DNA of 64,000 bases. Source: Dastarcus helophoroides. Lineage: Eukaryota > Arthropoda > Insecta > Coleoptera > Bothrideridae. Made by a program: the position numbers and the translations under genes. Location of the stretch: the NCBI GenBank assembly GCA_028583605.1, contig CM053333.1, forward strand, positions 27,321,302 through 27,385,301, written 5' to 3'. This document shows positions 1 through 10,535 of the stretch, piece after piece. A model generated the notes under the pieces. It was given only the letters and a program-made list of their open reading frames with translations. It was not told the DNA's origin and made no database searches. Within the stretch, counting starts at the first letter, position 1, and each line of letters opens with the position of its first letter.

Positions 1-869
1 AATAGGTTATTATATTTCCCCATATTTTTTACGTAAAAAAAGTGTACTTTCTAAAAGTTGATACGAGCAACCGTTTCCAAAATATTTGCCTTTAAAGCTT
101 GACGTGCTTGGTTTTAAATTACTAAGATATTAAAATTTCGAAGTAGACTTGAAAAAAAAGTAATCATAAGACTGCTTTGAAAGTTATTTATGTCAAATAT
201 TACTTTGCTGATAATATTGTTACCTAAATTTTGAAAATCTCAATAAAGAAAATCCAAAAAATTAAGACGTAATTTATTTTCTAACATAGAGATGTGAGAT
301 ATGATGTCTGAGTCCCACAAAAAAATTTTAATAGTCTGTGTGGCCAAAGATAAATTTCAATAAAAGACAGCCAAATTTTTAATTGTTTACAATCCCTTTA
401 CATGAAAAAAGTCATTTCTCACATACTTATTTTTGAAAATAAATTTGGTTTTGGTATTTTATTTAAATTTGCTTAAGAAATTTAAGAAATAGGTGTAATA
501 ATAATGCCAGTAGAGTAATATTTGATATAAACTATTTTAGAGTCAGTTTTATTACTTTTATTTTGAAACCTGCTGCAAAAAATTCCTATTTACATAACTT
601 AAAATAAACGTACTGCAAACCATGAAGGCAAATATCTTGAAAACGATTGCTTGCATCAACATTTAGAAAGTATACCTTTTTTACGTAAAAAATGTAGGTA
701 AATAAAAATATCTGTTTAAAATAAGTGTACATGAAGGCACAAAAAAGTGTTTTAGAATAATATAAGGTAGCGCAGATAGCGCCCCCTATGAGTTACTGGC
801 AATCTGTTAGCAAATTGGAATTTCTTGACCAAAGAAATCCCCCTATGCCAAATTTCTTGTCTATAGTGA
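1..869. repeat. Imperfect inverted repeat, possible MITE (arms 25-110 and 608-692)
   Basis: The stretch 25-110 reappears inverted at 608-692 with scattered mismatches; both arms carry TTACGTAAAAAA next to a TACTTTCTAAA-like run. The span between the arms is AT-rich with no convincing coding potential. An element end could lie beyond the left edge, and no target duplication was found. The sequence after the right arm (700-869) is unrelated AT-rich DNA. Confidence 0.45.
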
Positions 870-2029
870 AATGTGTTCATCAGTTATGCAAAAAATCACA
901 ATTTTTTTTTCAACTTTGACATCCTGTATCTCTATTAATATCAACTTTTGGTATAAGGTAAATGTGGTTAAATCACCTTATTTTTATACGACAAATCTAC
1001 TCTTGCTCTATGTACCATTACTTATGGTCCATCCTGTATTTATTAAAGTGTTTTTGCATTTTTCTTAAAAATGGCTGCCTAAAAGTTATTTCATGTGAAT
1101 AGTTTTCATTTTATATGTCTTTTTTATTATTTAGGCGCTTTGCTGCTTTTACTATTTTTAACTTTTTAAATCAGAAAAATAATTCCACTTCCGTTTTGTT
1201 AAGTTGGTACTTTTTTGACAATTTAAAACTTGTCAATTAATGAGTGTGTCGATTTTGTTATTAAATAACATCTTTTTGTTTAACAGTAATTCAAAACAGT
1301 AATCTTATATTATGAAATAATATTTACTTGGAATGTCTTACACAAAGTTGTAACCAAAAAGATATTTAGAAAAAAAGGTAGTAGGAAAAAAGTTTACTCA
1401 CATATGTTTCTTTAATGGTTTGTAGAATTGTAGAATTTGATGTTATTACCTTTAAAAACCTTAGCAATTTCCTGATGTGGTTAGCTACCCTTATAAATTA
1501 AATTTTTGAGGGATTCGCCTAATGTTATTTTATTCTCTTAAGAATATACTTCAGATAATTTTGTTTTGTAAGGTTTTATATTCTAAATGGGATTTGGAGG
1601 AAATGTTGTGTGCTTTACACTTGGCACAATCTATTTATAAAAGATGCACCCTCAGCATAAGACAAAATACGATCCACAAGAAGGTAATGTCGGTTTTCAC
1701 AAGTATGTAAATACCACTTGTATTACTTTTAATAAGAAAATTATTTTTTCTGTCTTTGATATATGCTGAATAATACTTTGGTTTTCTTACAAGTAGAAAA
1801 CATTCTGAATAAGAACAAATTCTTGCAGGATTCTTAACTTGAAATTTTGTGTTTAAATTTAAACGCAGGACTTGTTTTTACTTTAAATTTAAAATTTGGA
1901 CTTTTAAGTCATTTAAATTATTTTCCCGATAGTTCAATCTTGACTTTAGTGTTCCCGAAGTTCTTTATCTCAAACATTTTACTTCGAATTGGAAATTTAA
2001 ACAAAATCCTTCGTAGAAACTGAAGCTGT
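870..2029. other. AT-rich non-coding stretch
   Basis: No convincing gene. Short open frames here are low-complexity and look like chance. Phrases such as CATCCTGTATCTC near 930 and CATCCTGTATTT near 1030 resemble ends of Tc1/mariner-type repeats, but no bounded element could be drawn. Confidence 0.4.
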
Positions 2030-2049
2030 CTAGAAATTAGTGCTCACTA

Positions 2050-2092
2050 AACATCGATAGTTTGTACTATCGATATTATCGATAGTACAAAA
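2050..2092. promoter_or_regulatory. Left subterminal TATCGATA-type palindromes of the hAT element
   Basis: Directly inside the left inverted repeat are an ATCGATAG end, then ACTATCGATATTATCGATAG. Subterminal repeats are typical transposase binding sites in hAT elements. The octamer TATCGATA is also the core of the insect DRE promoter motif. Confidence 0.55.
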
Positions 2093-2094
2093 AT

Positions 2095-3515
2095 ATCTGC
2101 GAACACTGGAACCAATCACAATCCAATAATATCAAAAATGAGACACAATGTGCACCACTTCCAACGACCAAGACCAAAATTAAATTAATTAAATTAATTA
2201 CACCTAGAATCCTTTGAGAATGACACAACAAAAAACCTATATTAGCGAAGGCTAAAGCAAAAGGTTGACAATAACACGATCCTGGAAACGAACAGTGTTG
2301 AAACATCATGGGAAAAGATCCAAAGAAACATTAAGACAGCTGCTGAAGAGACCGTAGGCAAGAGAAAAGTAAAGTGTGATGGTAAACAAAAGAAACCTTG
2401 GTTTCGTGAAGAACCTAAAAACCTAGCAAAAAGAAAAAGACAATTCTATATCCAGTACAGAAGAAAAGCGACGAATACAAACTGGTCAGAAACAGGGTAA
2501 ACAATGCAATACAAAACATAAAACGTGAACACTGGGAGAAAATCTCAACTGACATGGAGCATGACCTTTATGGAGCACAAAAAAGAGTTTGGAATATCTT
2601 GAGGAGTCGAAAAAGACCAATTAAGAATTTGTACAACACACTAAAATTAAAATGGGAGAATAGGAAACACATTTTAAAAACCTATACGATGGCATAAACA
2701 CAGAAAACAAGAAAGAACAAAGCAAAGACTTAAACAACGAAATAAAAGAACAAGACCAGGGCAAGACACAAAGCTTTACAATTACAAAAGAAACAGTCCA
2801 ATAAATGGTAGGCAAACTATAAAATAGAATATCACCAGGTTCAGACAAAATAGCAAACGAATTGATCAAATATGGTGGAGATCCACTCATGAACGAATTA
2901 ACAGCTCTTTTCAACAAAATAATGTACACTAAAAAGGCACCCGCAAACTGAAAAGAAAGCGTAACATACCCATTTTTAAAAAAGGAGAGAAGCCAATTCA
3001 AGAAATTACAGTGACATTTCTTTATTAAGCGCCGTTTTAAAACTATTGACCAAAATCTTGGCAACAGAAATAACAAAAACAGGAACTCGTGAAGAACAGC
3101 AACGGTTCAGACAAAATAGATCCACAATCTTTATACTGCGGCAAATAACTGAGAAAAGTATTGAACACAACAAACCAGCTGTTATGTGCTTTGTGGATCT
3201 TACACAAGCGTTCAAGCGTTTGACAGGGTAAGACTCACAGATGACCTCATAACGATAATAAAAGTAGGTAATGAAATGACGCAAAAAATATCAGTCGTAG
3301 ATGGAATAAGACAGGGAGACAGGTTTAGCCCAATTCTTTTTAATTTAATTATGGTCGAGATTCTGTTAATTGTCGGTTCAGTCGATTTATTTTCCAATGG
3401 AGAAATATGTGATTTTGTGTACGGGTTCTGTAATGGAAATGTAGTGGCTTCTCGTTTCAAAAATAAGACGATCCGGTATTCTTTTTTGAGAAAACCGTTC
3501 CCTATCTCCCGCTAA
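2095..3515 (+). pseudogene. RTE-type LINE reverse transcriptase remnant
   Basis: Several frames on the plus strand give pieces of a non-LTR reverse transcriptase. Around 2330-2450 there is a linker-like region containing KKPWFREEPKNLAKRK. At 3046-3231 the frame reads EQQRFRQNRST, then ILRQITEKSIEHNK and FVDLTQAF. In another frame at 3186-3515 it reads FDRVRLTDDL followed by GIRQGDRFSPILFNLIM. These are the finger and palm regions of an RTE-like LINE, where the family has GFR.GRST and GIRQGD.LSP. A short insertion near 3210-3225 causes the frame change, and many stops lie upstream. The YADD region is not seen. It lies inside the hAT element, so it either inserted there or was captured. Confidence 0.7.
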
Positions 3516-4661
3516 GCAACCAATGCGTTCTTATTACAGAACCCATACAAAAAATACATATTACTAAATTTCCTATGCGAAAATGAACCGATTGAACCCA
3601 TAATAAAAAAATTTGAAAAATTAAAGCAAAGAAAAGAATTTCTGAAATGTTTTGACCTTAACCCTAAATTATATTGACAATCATCTATTTTGTTTCCATG
3701 GCCTACTTACAACTTACATCTTTTTTATGGTAATTTCTAGACATGCAATATACTTTTTAAATGCATTTTAAACGGTCTACTCTATCTAGGTAACCTAAAA
3801 GTATTCTTTTACGTAAAATAGCCCCTGCTAAAGGATTTTATGCTTAAAAGAACAAGAAAATTAAAAATAACAAAATTAGGAATAAATTTATTAAGCCTCT
3901 CTAGTTTTACCCGCCACTGATCCACGCTTAATAAAATTTTACATTTTGGTTTATATTTTATATACGTCACATTTCAAAAAAATCAATAAGAAACCATTAT
4001 TTTGATTTTACCTTTGGCACCCTGTATCTCAAAAACGAAGCTTCTCCCGATATAGTTTTATATAAAACTTTTTACATATTTTTGGAGGCAGAATCCGCTG
4101 TTAATACTTTTCAACCTAATTTTGAGACACCCGGACACCCTGTGTGTCTCTGATGTTTCCTTTAAATATGGTATTTTAGGTTGCTTGTGTTTCCACTCAA
4201 TTTGTATTTTACTTTACATAATTTGCAACTAACAGACAAATTTACCAAAAATATATATAAAACAAATTATATTTTTATAATTCACAGAATGCACACTATT
4301 GACGGGTGGGCAAAGCTCACTAAATGTTTGAATGTGTTGCTAGCCTTAATCCTTTATAAGTTTTTGTTGAATGTGTCCCCTTCAATTATACATGGCTCCA
4401 CATCATTTTATGAAATTAAAGCAGAGCAAAATTGGTGTTTTTGTGAATCAATGTGGACGTCATCTATCGACGAAAGAAGAAAACTCGTCCTAAATATGAA
4501 ATGGTCGGCTCCCTTGTATTTATAATTCTATATTGCCACTATCCAATGTCTTATTTTAATAAAGATCACATATGTATACATAGTAAGTGTGTTAATATAT
4601 TAACGTACTAAACTTTAAAAGAAAACAGAAACAAAAACTCATTAAAAACCAGTTCTAAAGA

Positions 4662-4791
4662 ACTATCGATATTATTAAACAATACTATCGATAGTTTTCG
4701 ATAGTCAAAACTATCGATATTATCAATAGTCAAAACTATCGATATTATCGATAGTCATAACTATCGATATTATTGATAGTTCCTATCGATG
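4662..4791. promoter_or_regulatory. Right subterminal array of TATCGATA-type palindromes
   Basis: About ten close matches or variants of CTATCGATA occur in roughly 130 bp, alternating orientation and spaced about 10-25 bp, and ending in the right terminal repeat. This is the density expected for subterminal transposase binding sites. The array is asymmetric: the left end has only about two sites. Confidence 0.65.
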
Positions 4792-4813
4792 TTTAGTGAA
4801 CACTACTAGAAAT

Positions 4814-5899
4814 TAAGAGTTTTTCTCTAAAATATTTAAATATTTTTTAAAAAAATTTGTCTCGTATTTTAACTATAAACCGAACATTTTGATTTTAAAC
4901 TTGAAACTTGAGGATTTTTTTCAGAATCTCTTGCACATAACGTTCAATTTTTCTTAATTCTCTATGCGTGTTGGCCGGGCATAAAATAAACTCATAATTT
5001 AAATATTTTTTTGACTAGGTTCCGTGAAGTTGGATGAATTTACATATTAGTTTACATGTCTCAAAATGTCTATAAACAATTTTCCTTACAAGTAAAATCT
5101 TTTTTCATCTTTGGTTCTTCTTTGGTGATAATTAAATTTTAGCTTAGTGTAAAATGTCGACTTCAGAATAAAAAATTATAAGTGAAAAAATATTATTTTT
5201 GAAAATTTAACTCCAGTTTAAAAAACCAAGTTAAAATTTCGACTTTAAATTAAAAATCTTTAGATAAAAGTGGGGAAGGTTTTGAAAATTGAAACACAAG
5301 TCTTTTCATAAATTTTCGGGTCTAAAGTTGAAATTTCAAATTTTTCAGTAAAAGTTATGTTTTATATTGAAATTTCGGGGTATTTTTTTTTATAGTTTCG
5401 ACTTTAATACAGAAAACTCCAATTTAAACTGAGAGTGTAGAGCTACCTTATACCACAAAATGCCGCAGCTTTTTCTCGGAATTGGCCCTTTTTATTTTGT
5501 TTTTAGACAAGAAGGTTCAAGAAAATATTTTTAAATTCCGTAGCTTCTTTTTTGATATGCATCCCAAAATGTTATCCAGCAATTTCGAGTTTTTGACGTT
5601 AGAAATTTTTCATGAAATATTGAATTGTTATGGACGAATTTTGAATTAATTATTAATTGATTTATTTTTGTGTGGGAAATTGTGATTTCAAAAATATGTA
5701 ATTTAATGACGTTATTTATACTATCTATACTAATATTATCAAAAGAAAACCTCTGATCAATCGAAAAATCTAATTATCAATGCACAGTTTTAACTTCTGA
5801 AGTCAGAAACCCGAAATTTGGAGAGAAGATTCCTTTCTTGGTGCAGATGAGCAATAAGAAGAGATTTTTGAAAATTCGTTCACTAAGAGAGTAAAAAAG
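4814..5899. other. AT-rich non-coding stretch
   Basis: No gene or bounded repeat recognised. The DNA is rich in AAATTT/GAAATTTC-type words like those in other long AT tracts of this window. Confidence 0.4.
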
Positions 5900-5991
5900 A
5901 GGTAAAATAGAGTAACGAAGGCTTCCACGGCCAGAGTCAGGACAGGATATACTTCTTCCGGGATTGGACCGTGTCAAAGAACTACTAAAAG

Positions 5992-6036
5992 TGTTCGACG
6001 TTTCGCCCACCATCGTAGGGGGCTTCTTCAGGAACA
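5992..6036 (-). ncRNA. Hammerhead-ribozyme-like motif, left arm of family A copy 1
   Basis: Read on the minus strand this is identical to the motif in the right arm, including the pairing TGTTC/GAACA, the core CTGAAGA, helix II and GAA-ACGT-C. The same two deviations from the textbook hammerhead apply. Confidence 0.4.
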
Positions 6037-6083
6037 AAGAAAGAAAAATAGATGAAAAGAGGAATATGAGGGAATATGAGAAG

Positions 6084-6308
6084 AGTTTCGCCTCTGGTAT
6101 GGTGGACATACTGAGGTACCGTGCTCTTCTGCCTAAACTTTCTTTTGTACCAAGTTTCGATTCAGAAAAGTTTCGCCTCTGGTATGGTGGACATACTGAG
6201 TTACCCTGCTCTTCTGTCTAAACTTTCTTATCCTTTGTACCAATTTTCAATTCAGAAGAGTTTCGCCTCTGGTATGGTGGATATACTGAGTTACCGTGCT
6301 CTGATGTT
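6084..6308 (+). repeat. 85-90 bp tandem repeat inside family A
   Basis: Units start AGTTTCGCCTCTGGTATGG at 6084, 6169 and 6259, giving lengths of 85, 90 and about 50 bp (partial). Each carries GGTGGACATACTGAG or a near variant, followed by a TACCGTGCTCT run. Related single units occur near 20725 and 46154. Confidence 0.8.
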
Positions 6309-6384
6309 TTGAAATTGGCCTTTTTGTTTTTCTTTTTTTTTGCATATTCCCTCATATTCCTCTTTTCATCTATTTTTCTTTCTT

Positions 6385-6429
6385 TGTTCCTGAAGAAGCC
6401 CCCTACGATGGTGGGCGAAACGTCGAACA
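6385..6429 (+). ncRNA. Hammerhead-ribozyme-like motif, right arm of family A copy 1
   Basis: In order: TGTTC (6385-6389), core CTGAAGA (6390-6396), a hairpin with GCCC pairing to GGGC, GAA (6417-6419), a self-complementary ACGT, C (6424), then GAACA (6425-6429) pairing perfectly with the opening TGTTC. This is the type I hammerhead order: helix I, CUGANGA, helix II, GAA, helix III, cleavage base, helix I. Deviations are one extra base between CTGAAGA and helix II, and a 2-bp helix III without a loop, which could only form between two molecules. Confidence 0.4.
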
Positions 6430-6494
6430 CTTTTAGTAGTTCTTTGACACGGTCCAATCCCGGAAGAAGTATATCCTGTATAGGTAAAATAGAG

Positions 6495-7300
6495 CTTGCA
6501 AATAGCCTTCAAAAAAAATTATTAGGTCCGTGTTTGGGCGATTTTAACAATTCGGCCTCAAAAGGCAAAAAAAGGGGTCAAATCAAATTTCAGTTTTGGT
6601 ATGGAACAAAGCTAATAATACGTTTGGTGAACCTAAATTTTATGAAAATAATCTATGAAAGAAATAATGAAACCCGTGTTTCGCCGATTTTAATGATTCA
6701 AGATCTAAGGGGGTAAAAAGTTGGTAAGGAAAAAACTAAAAACTCATTTCATAGCCCAGAATTTCGTATAAAGAATATAAATAAATAATTGAGCATATAC
6801 ATGGGCGGTTTTAATATTCAATACGTAAAGGGGGGAGTTAAGTGCAATAAAAATAAAAAAGGTTGTTTCATAACCCAAAGCTCAGTGCAAATAATCTATG
6901 AAAAACATATATAAACACACGTTTGTGGAGCAAAGTTAATAATGCGTTTAATGAACTAAAATTTTCTGTAAATAATCTATGAAAGTCATAATTGAACAAG
7001 TATTTTGACGATTTTAACAATTTTACTCCTAAGGAGCTGAAAAGGGGCATTAAAACTTGCTAAGGAAAAAAATTTTAAAACCTTTTTATAAAGTTTTTGT
7101 TGAAAGAAATCATAGAGGACATCCTGGGCCGATTTAAATAATTCAACACCTAGGGGAAAGGGGAATAGTTTAATTGTAAAAAAATTAGGAAAGCATTCAT
7201 AACCCAAAACTCCATAAAAGAAATATATAAACATTATCACACACAGATCAACCTCTAAGAGGGCAAAAAAAATTATGAAAAAGTTAGGATTCAAAAAATA
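6495..7300. repeat. Decayed tandem array, units of about 120-200 bp
   Basis: A phrase like GCCGATTTTAACAATTC recurs near 6538, 6684, 6805, 7007 and 7127. Each is followed by a short aaGGGG run and then by words such as TTCATAACCCAAA and AATAATCTATGAAA. The units are strongly diverged, as in an old satellite. Open frames in the array are chance. Confidence 0.5.
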
Positions 7301-9800
7301 TGAGACGTTTTATTTTTTATTTCAATTTTGCCCCAATTTTTATATATCGAGAAAAACTGAGATCTCTAATAAGAGTTAATTGTTATTCGACGTTTTTAGC
7401 TCTTTTTATTAACATTTCAACATAATTTTGAGCAAGTAACACATTTTGACAAAATGGTTGTCTTTAAGAAAATATTATTTTTATCAATATGTTTATTTGT
7501 TCTGAAAACTTCAAAAAATTTCCGAAAAAGCTCGTTTTTTGGGAAAACCGAAATTTCCAAAACAAAATGTCGAAGATTTAAAATTTCTATAAAATAAGAC
7601 ATTTTCAGAAAAATGAAAAACCTAGAAAAAAGACGAAATTTAAAAACAAATCTGGAAATTTCAAGAAAAAAGTGAATTTTTTTGCTAAAATCAAATTTTG
7701 AGAAAATAAACCTTGATATTTGAAATTTTCGGAAACACGAAAATTGTGAGAAGATTTGTAAAATTTTGAAAGAAAGGACAAGTTATGAAAATAAATTCGA
7801 AGCCTTAAGAACCTTGTCGAATGTAGAAAAAGTCAAAGTTTATTAAAGGAACTGGATTTTAATGAAACTTAATTTTTAGAATACAATAAAATTTTGAAAA
7901 AAGTTAATTTCAACAAAAAAATCAAAATCTGTAGAAAATACGAATTTTGTGCAAAGAATAAAAATTTTAAGAGAAGCTTCGATATTTCCTAGACGAAGTT
8001 AAATTTTAATAAGGAACGCGAATTTGGAGAATTAAAATTTCGAGAAAAGGACAATTAAAAAAGAAACTTAAAACGGAAAAGAAAATCGAAATTTGTGAAA
8101 AACTGTACAACTTTTAAAGAAAACACCAAGTTTGAAAATAAATTCGAAACCTTGAAATTGTTGAACTTTAAAAAGATAGAAATTTCAAAAATAAGACAAA
8201 TTCAAAAAATTTACAATTTAAAAAAGTTGAAATTGAGAAAATTGCCGAATTTTCCAAATCCAAAATCAAATATTAATTTTTAACAAGAAAATAAAACTTC
8301 CAAAAAAACACTAGACAAGAATTTCAACATTTTGGATATACGAAAAAAAAATTTGGAAAATTGAATTTTGAAAAAAAAATTGAAATTTTGAGAGAATGTT
8401 CGAGAAAAAGCTAGATTTTTCCATTTCGATAAAAAAATGGAATGTTGAGAAGGTATTGAATTAGAACATAAATTTAAAAATTTTAAATTTTCGAAAAGAT
8501 CCAATTTTGAAAAAATTGAAATTTGAAAAAAAATTGAATTTTTGAAAAGTTGCCGAATTTAAATAAATTCATTATTTCCCAGAGCATATACGCAAAAAAA
8601 TTTAAGGACACTTGAGAAAAAATTGAATTTCCAAGAAATAAATGTAATTAAAAAAAAAGACTTAAATTGTGGAAAAAAATAAATTTAAAATTCAAAATTA
8701 CAAGACGAGTTAGAAAAAAACGAATGTTTCAAAAAAATGCGATTTTTGAGAAAGGTGGTAAAATAATATCGGAAAAAATACGAATAAAAAACTAGAAATT
8801 TCAAATCGTATGTTAACTGGAAATTTCTCAATCTACAACAAATTTTAAGAAATTAAGTTTTGAGAAAAAAGTCAAACTTGCGAGAAAATGATAAACAAGG
8901 GAAAAGTCAAAATCTGTAAAAACATAAACTTCGAATTTTGAAAAACAAGTAAAATTGTTACGAAGCTGAAATTAAAAAGTCAAATTACTTTGAAAAAGCT
9001 AGATTTTTCCATTTCGATAAAAAAATGGAATGTTGAGAAGGTATTGAATTAAAACATAAATTTAAAAATTTTAAATTTTCGAAAAGATCCAATTTTGAAA
9101 AAATTGAAATTTGAAAAAAAAATGAATTTGATAAATAAATTTTACAAAAGTTGCCGAATTTAAATAAAGTCATTATTTTCCAGAGCATATACGCAAAAAA
9201 ATTTAAGAACACTTGAGAAAAAATTGAATTTCCAAGAAATAAATGTAATTTAAAAAAAGACTTAAATTATGGAAAAAAAAAATAAATTTAAAATTCAAAA
9301 TTACAAGACAAATTAGAAAAAAACGAAAGTTTCAAAAAAATGCGGTTTTTGAAAAAGATGGTAAAATAATATCGAAAAAAATACGAATAAAATGCTAGAA
9401 ATTTCAAATCGTATGTTAACTGGAAATTTTCCAATCTAAAACAAATTTTAAGAAATTAAGTTTTGAGAAAAAAGTCAAACTTGCGAGAAAATGATAAACG
9501 AGGGAAAAGTCAAGATCTGCAAAAACATAAACGTCGAATTTTGGAGAACAAGTAAAATTTTCACGAAGTTGAAATTAAAAAGTCAAATTATTTTGAAAAA
9601 GTCGATATTGGGAAAAAAGTTAAAATTTTGAAAACATTAATTTTGAAAATATGGTTGAAATTTCAAGAAAAAGAACAAAATATCAGAGAAAAAGTCGCAA
9701 TATCAAGAGTTCAAGAAAGTCATTTTTTTTTAAAATAAGTCGGATTTTTGAAATAGGTCAGAATTTTAAAAAAAGAAAAGACGAATTTTAGGATTCAATA
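7301..9800. repeat. Long A-rich low-complexity tract
   Basis: The plus strand is strongly A-rich and built from words like GAAATTTTGAAAAA, AAATTTCGAGAAA and AAAAAGTCAAA. No coding potential. It contains a large direct duplication (see next entry). Tracts of the same texture occur at about 33.0-34.3 kb and 57.0-57.8 kb. Confidence 0.6.
8404..9601. repeat. 588-bp direct tandem duplication
   Basis: The words CTAGATTTTTCCATTTCGAT at 8411 and at 8999 open two long near-identical stretches, offset by 588 bp. Both run through TTGCCGAATTTAAATAAA and AAATCGTATGTTAACTGG to a shared ATTAAAAAGTCAAATTA phrase near 8970 and 9575. Few substitutions separate the copies, so the duplication is younger than the surrounding decay. 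Confidence 0.8.
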
Positions 9801-10015
9801 AAACTGAGTAAATAATGAAAAATTTTTCGTCCACTCTTATTTCAACTGCCTTCTCTATAATCAAGGTCTCGTCTACTTACGTCTATTTCTATATCTCTAT
9901 ACAATATAAATAATTATAGTATACACACTTACACACTTTCCACAATTTAACTTATATGTACATTATATTTCTGGCGCAAGGATAGTTTATGAAGCGCATT
10001 AAATTTTTTGTTTCC

Positions 10016-10092
10016 AAGGATCTGTGGTGTAATGCATACGACAATGGTCCGTTGCGCAGTAAGTCGGAGTTCAAATCCCGCCACCGATCATG
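10016..10092 (+). repeat. tRNA-like sequence, possibly the head of a SINE
   Basis: TGGTGTAATGCATA resembles an internal A box and GAGTTCAAATCCC resembles a B box, about 45 bp apart, with ends GGATCTG and CACCGATCA. The middle cannot form a normal anticodon arm: CAATG/CGTTG would enclose only three bases. It is therefore not a functional tRNA gene. A tRNA-derived SINE head or a tRNA pseudogene fits best. Confidence 0.35.
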
Positions 10093-10148
10093 CGATTTTG
10101 TTATTCTATTATGTGTCCCACTACATAATACTGTTAACATTAGAACAT

Positions 10149-10535
10149 GTTGGTAACGCGAATTAGCGTGAGAGCAACGCCAAAACATACCTTTTTCCCC
10201 TATCAAAAGTTGCTCAATGCGTAGTGTTCACTTCAAATAGATTGAATGGAAAGAAAAACAATAGATTGGGATACTCAATCGCTTCCCTTTCATCGGTCCA
10301 TCTGTTCGACAAAATGCAGCTCAAATAAATTGGGAACGCCATCCATCACCGTTGACAAGTGCGTAGGAGCGCCATCGTCTTAGTACTATAAATTAGTTTA
10401 GTAAATTTGGATCTTTGTGCTGTGAGTGAAGAACGCAAGAATCGGAATTTATCATCTCGTAAAGAATCTAGTTACTTATTTGATGTTAATGCAGAATGGA
10501 CCTAATATTCAATAAAATCTACATTCTCAGCCTAA
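10149..10535 (+). repeat. Possible degraded solo LTR
   Basis: A TATA-like ACTATAAATTAG near 10385 is followed about 120 bp later by AATAAAATCTACATTC near 10513. A plausible TG start is TGTTGGTAACGCG at 10149. The spacing of promoter and polyadenylation words is LTR-like, but no matching target duplication or second copy was found. It may also be ordinary unique DNA. Confidence 0.25.

Larger units (their letters stand above)
2038..4805. mobile_element. hAT-superfamily DNA transposon, non-autonomous, 2.77 kb
   Basis: The ends are inverted repeats of 23 bp with one mismatch: the left starts TAGTGCTCACTAAACATC and the right end, read inward, starts TAGTGTTCACTAAACATC. The element is flanked by a perfect 8-bp duplication CTAGAAAT (2030-2037 and 4806-4813). 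An 8-bp duplication and a TAGTG-type terminus are hallmarks of hAT elements. No hAT transposase is recognisable inside. The interior holds a dead RTE-type LINE piece (about 2095-3510), then AT-rich DNA with an unrecognised 114-codon open frame at 4181-4525. Both ends carry TATCGATA-type palindromes, about two on the left and about ten on the right. Confidence 0.85.
5913..6481 (+). mobile_element. Inverted retro-inserted element, family A copy 1, with 13-bp target duplication
   Basis: The outer parts (about 5943-6079 and 6347-6476) are near-identical inverted repeats of about 130 bp. The whole is flanked by the 13-bp direct repeat AGGTAAAATAGAG (5900-5912 and 6482-6494). Between the arms is an 85-90 bp tandem repeat. 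The long, non-standard target duplication argues for retro-insertion rather than a cut-and-paste MITE. Each arm holds a hammerhead-like motif. Penelope-like elements are known for variable target duplications, inverted partial copies and hammerhead motifs in their terminal repeats, so a Penelope-derived non-autonomous element is my preferred guess. No coding sequence is present. Confidence 0.6.

Noticed and set aside
4181..4525. 114-codon frame in the hAT element as a hAT transposase remnant
   Set aside because: No BED finger, catalytic motif or hAT dimerisation block could be seen.
5777..6457. Protein-like frames on both strands of family A (about 79-135 codons)
   Set aside because: They exist because the arms are inverted copies without stops; no codon bias or homology, and copies 2 and 3 break the frames.
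7417..9212. Phenylalanine/lysine-rich frames in the A-rich tract
   Set aside because: Composition artefacts of AAATTT-type low-complexity DNA; repeated frames at 8280 and 8985 come from the 588-bp duplication.
8404..9601. CRISPR-like or prokaryotic repeat array
   Set aside because: Two long units only, no spacers; the context is plainly eukaryotic (LINEs, hAT, splice sites).
10016..10092. Functional tRNA gene
   Set aside because: No 7-base anticodon loop can be formed between the D and T arms.
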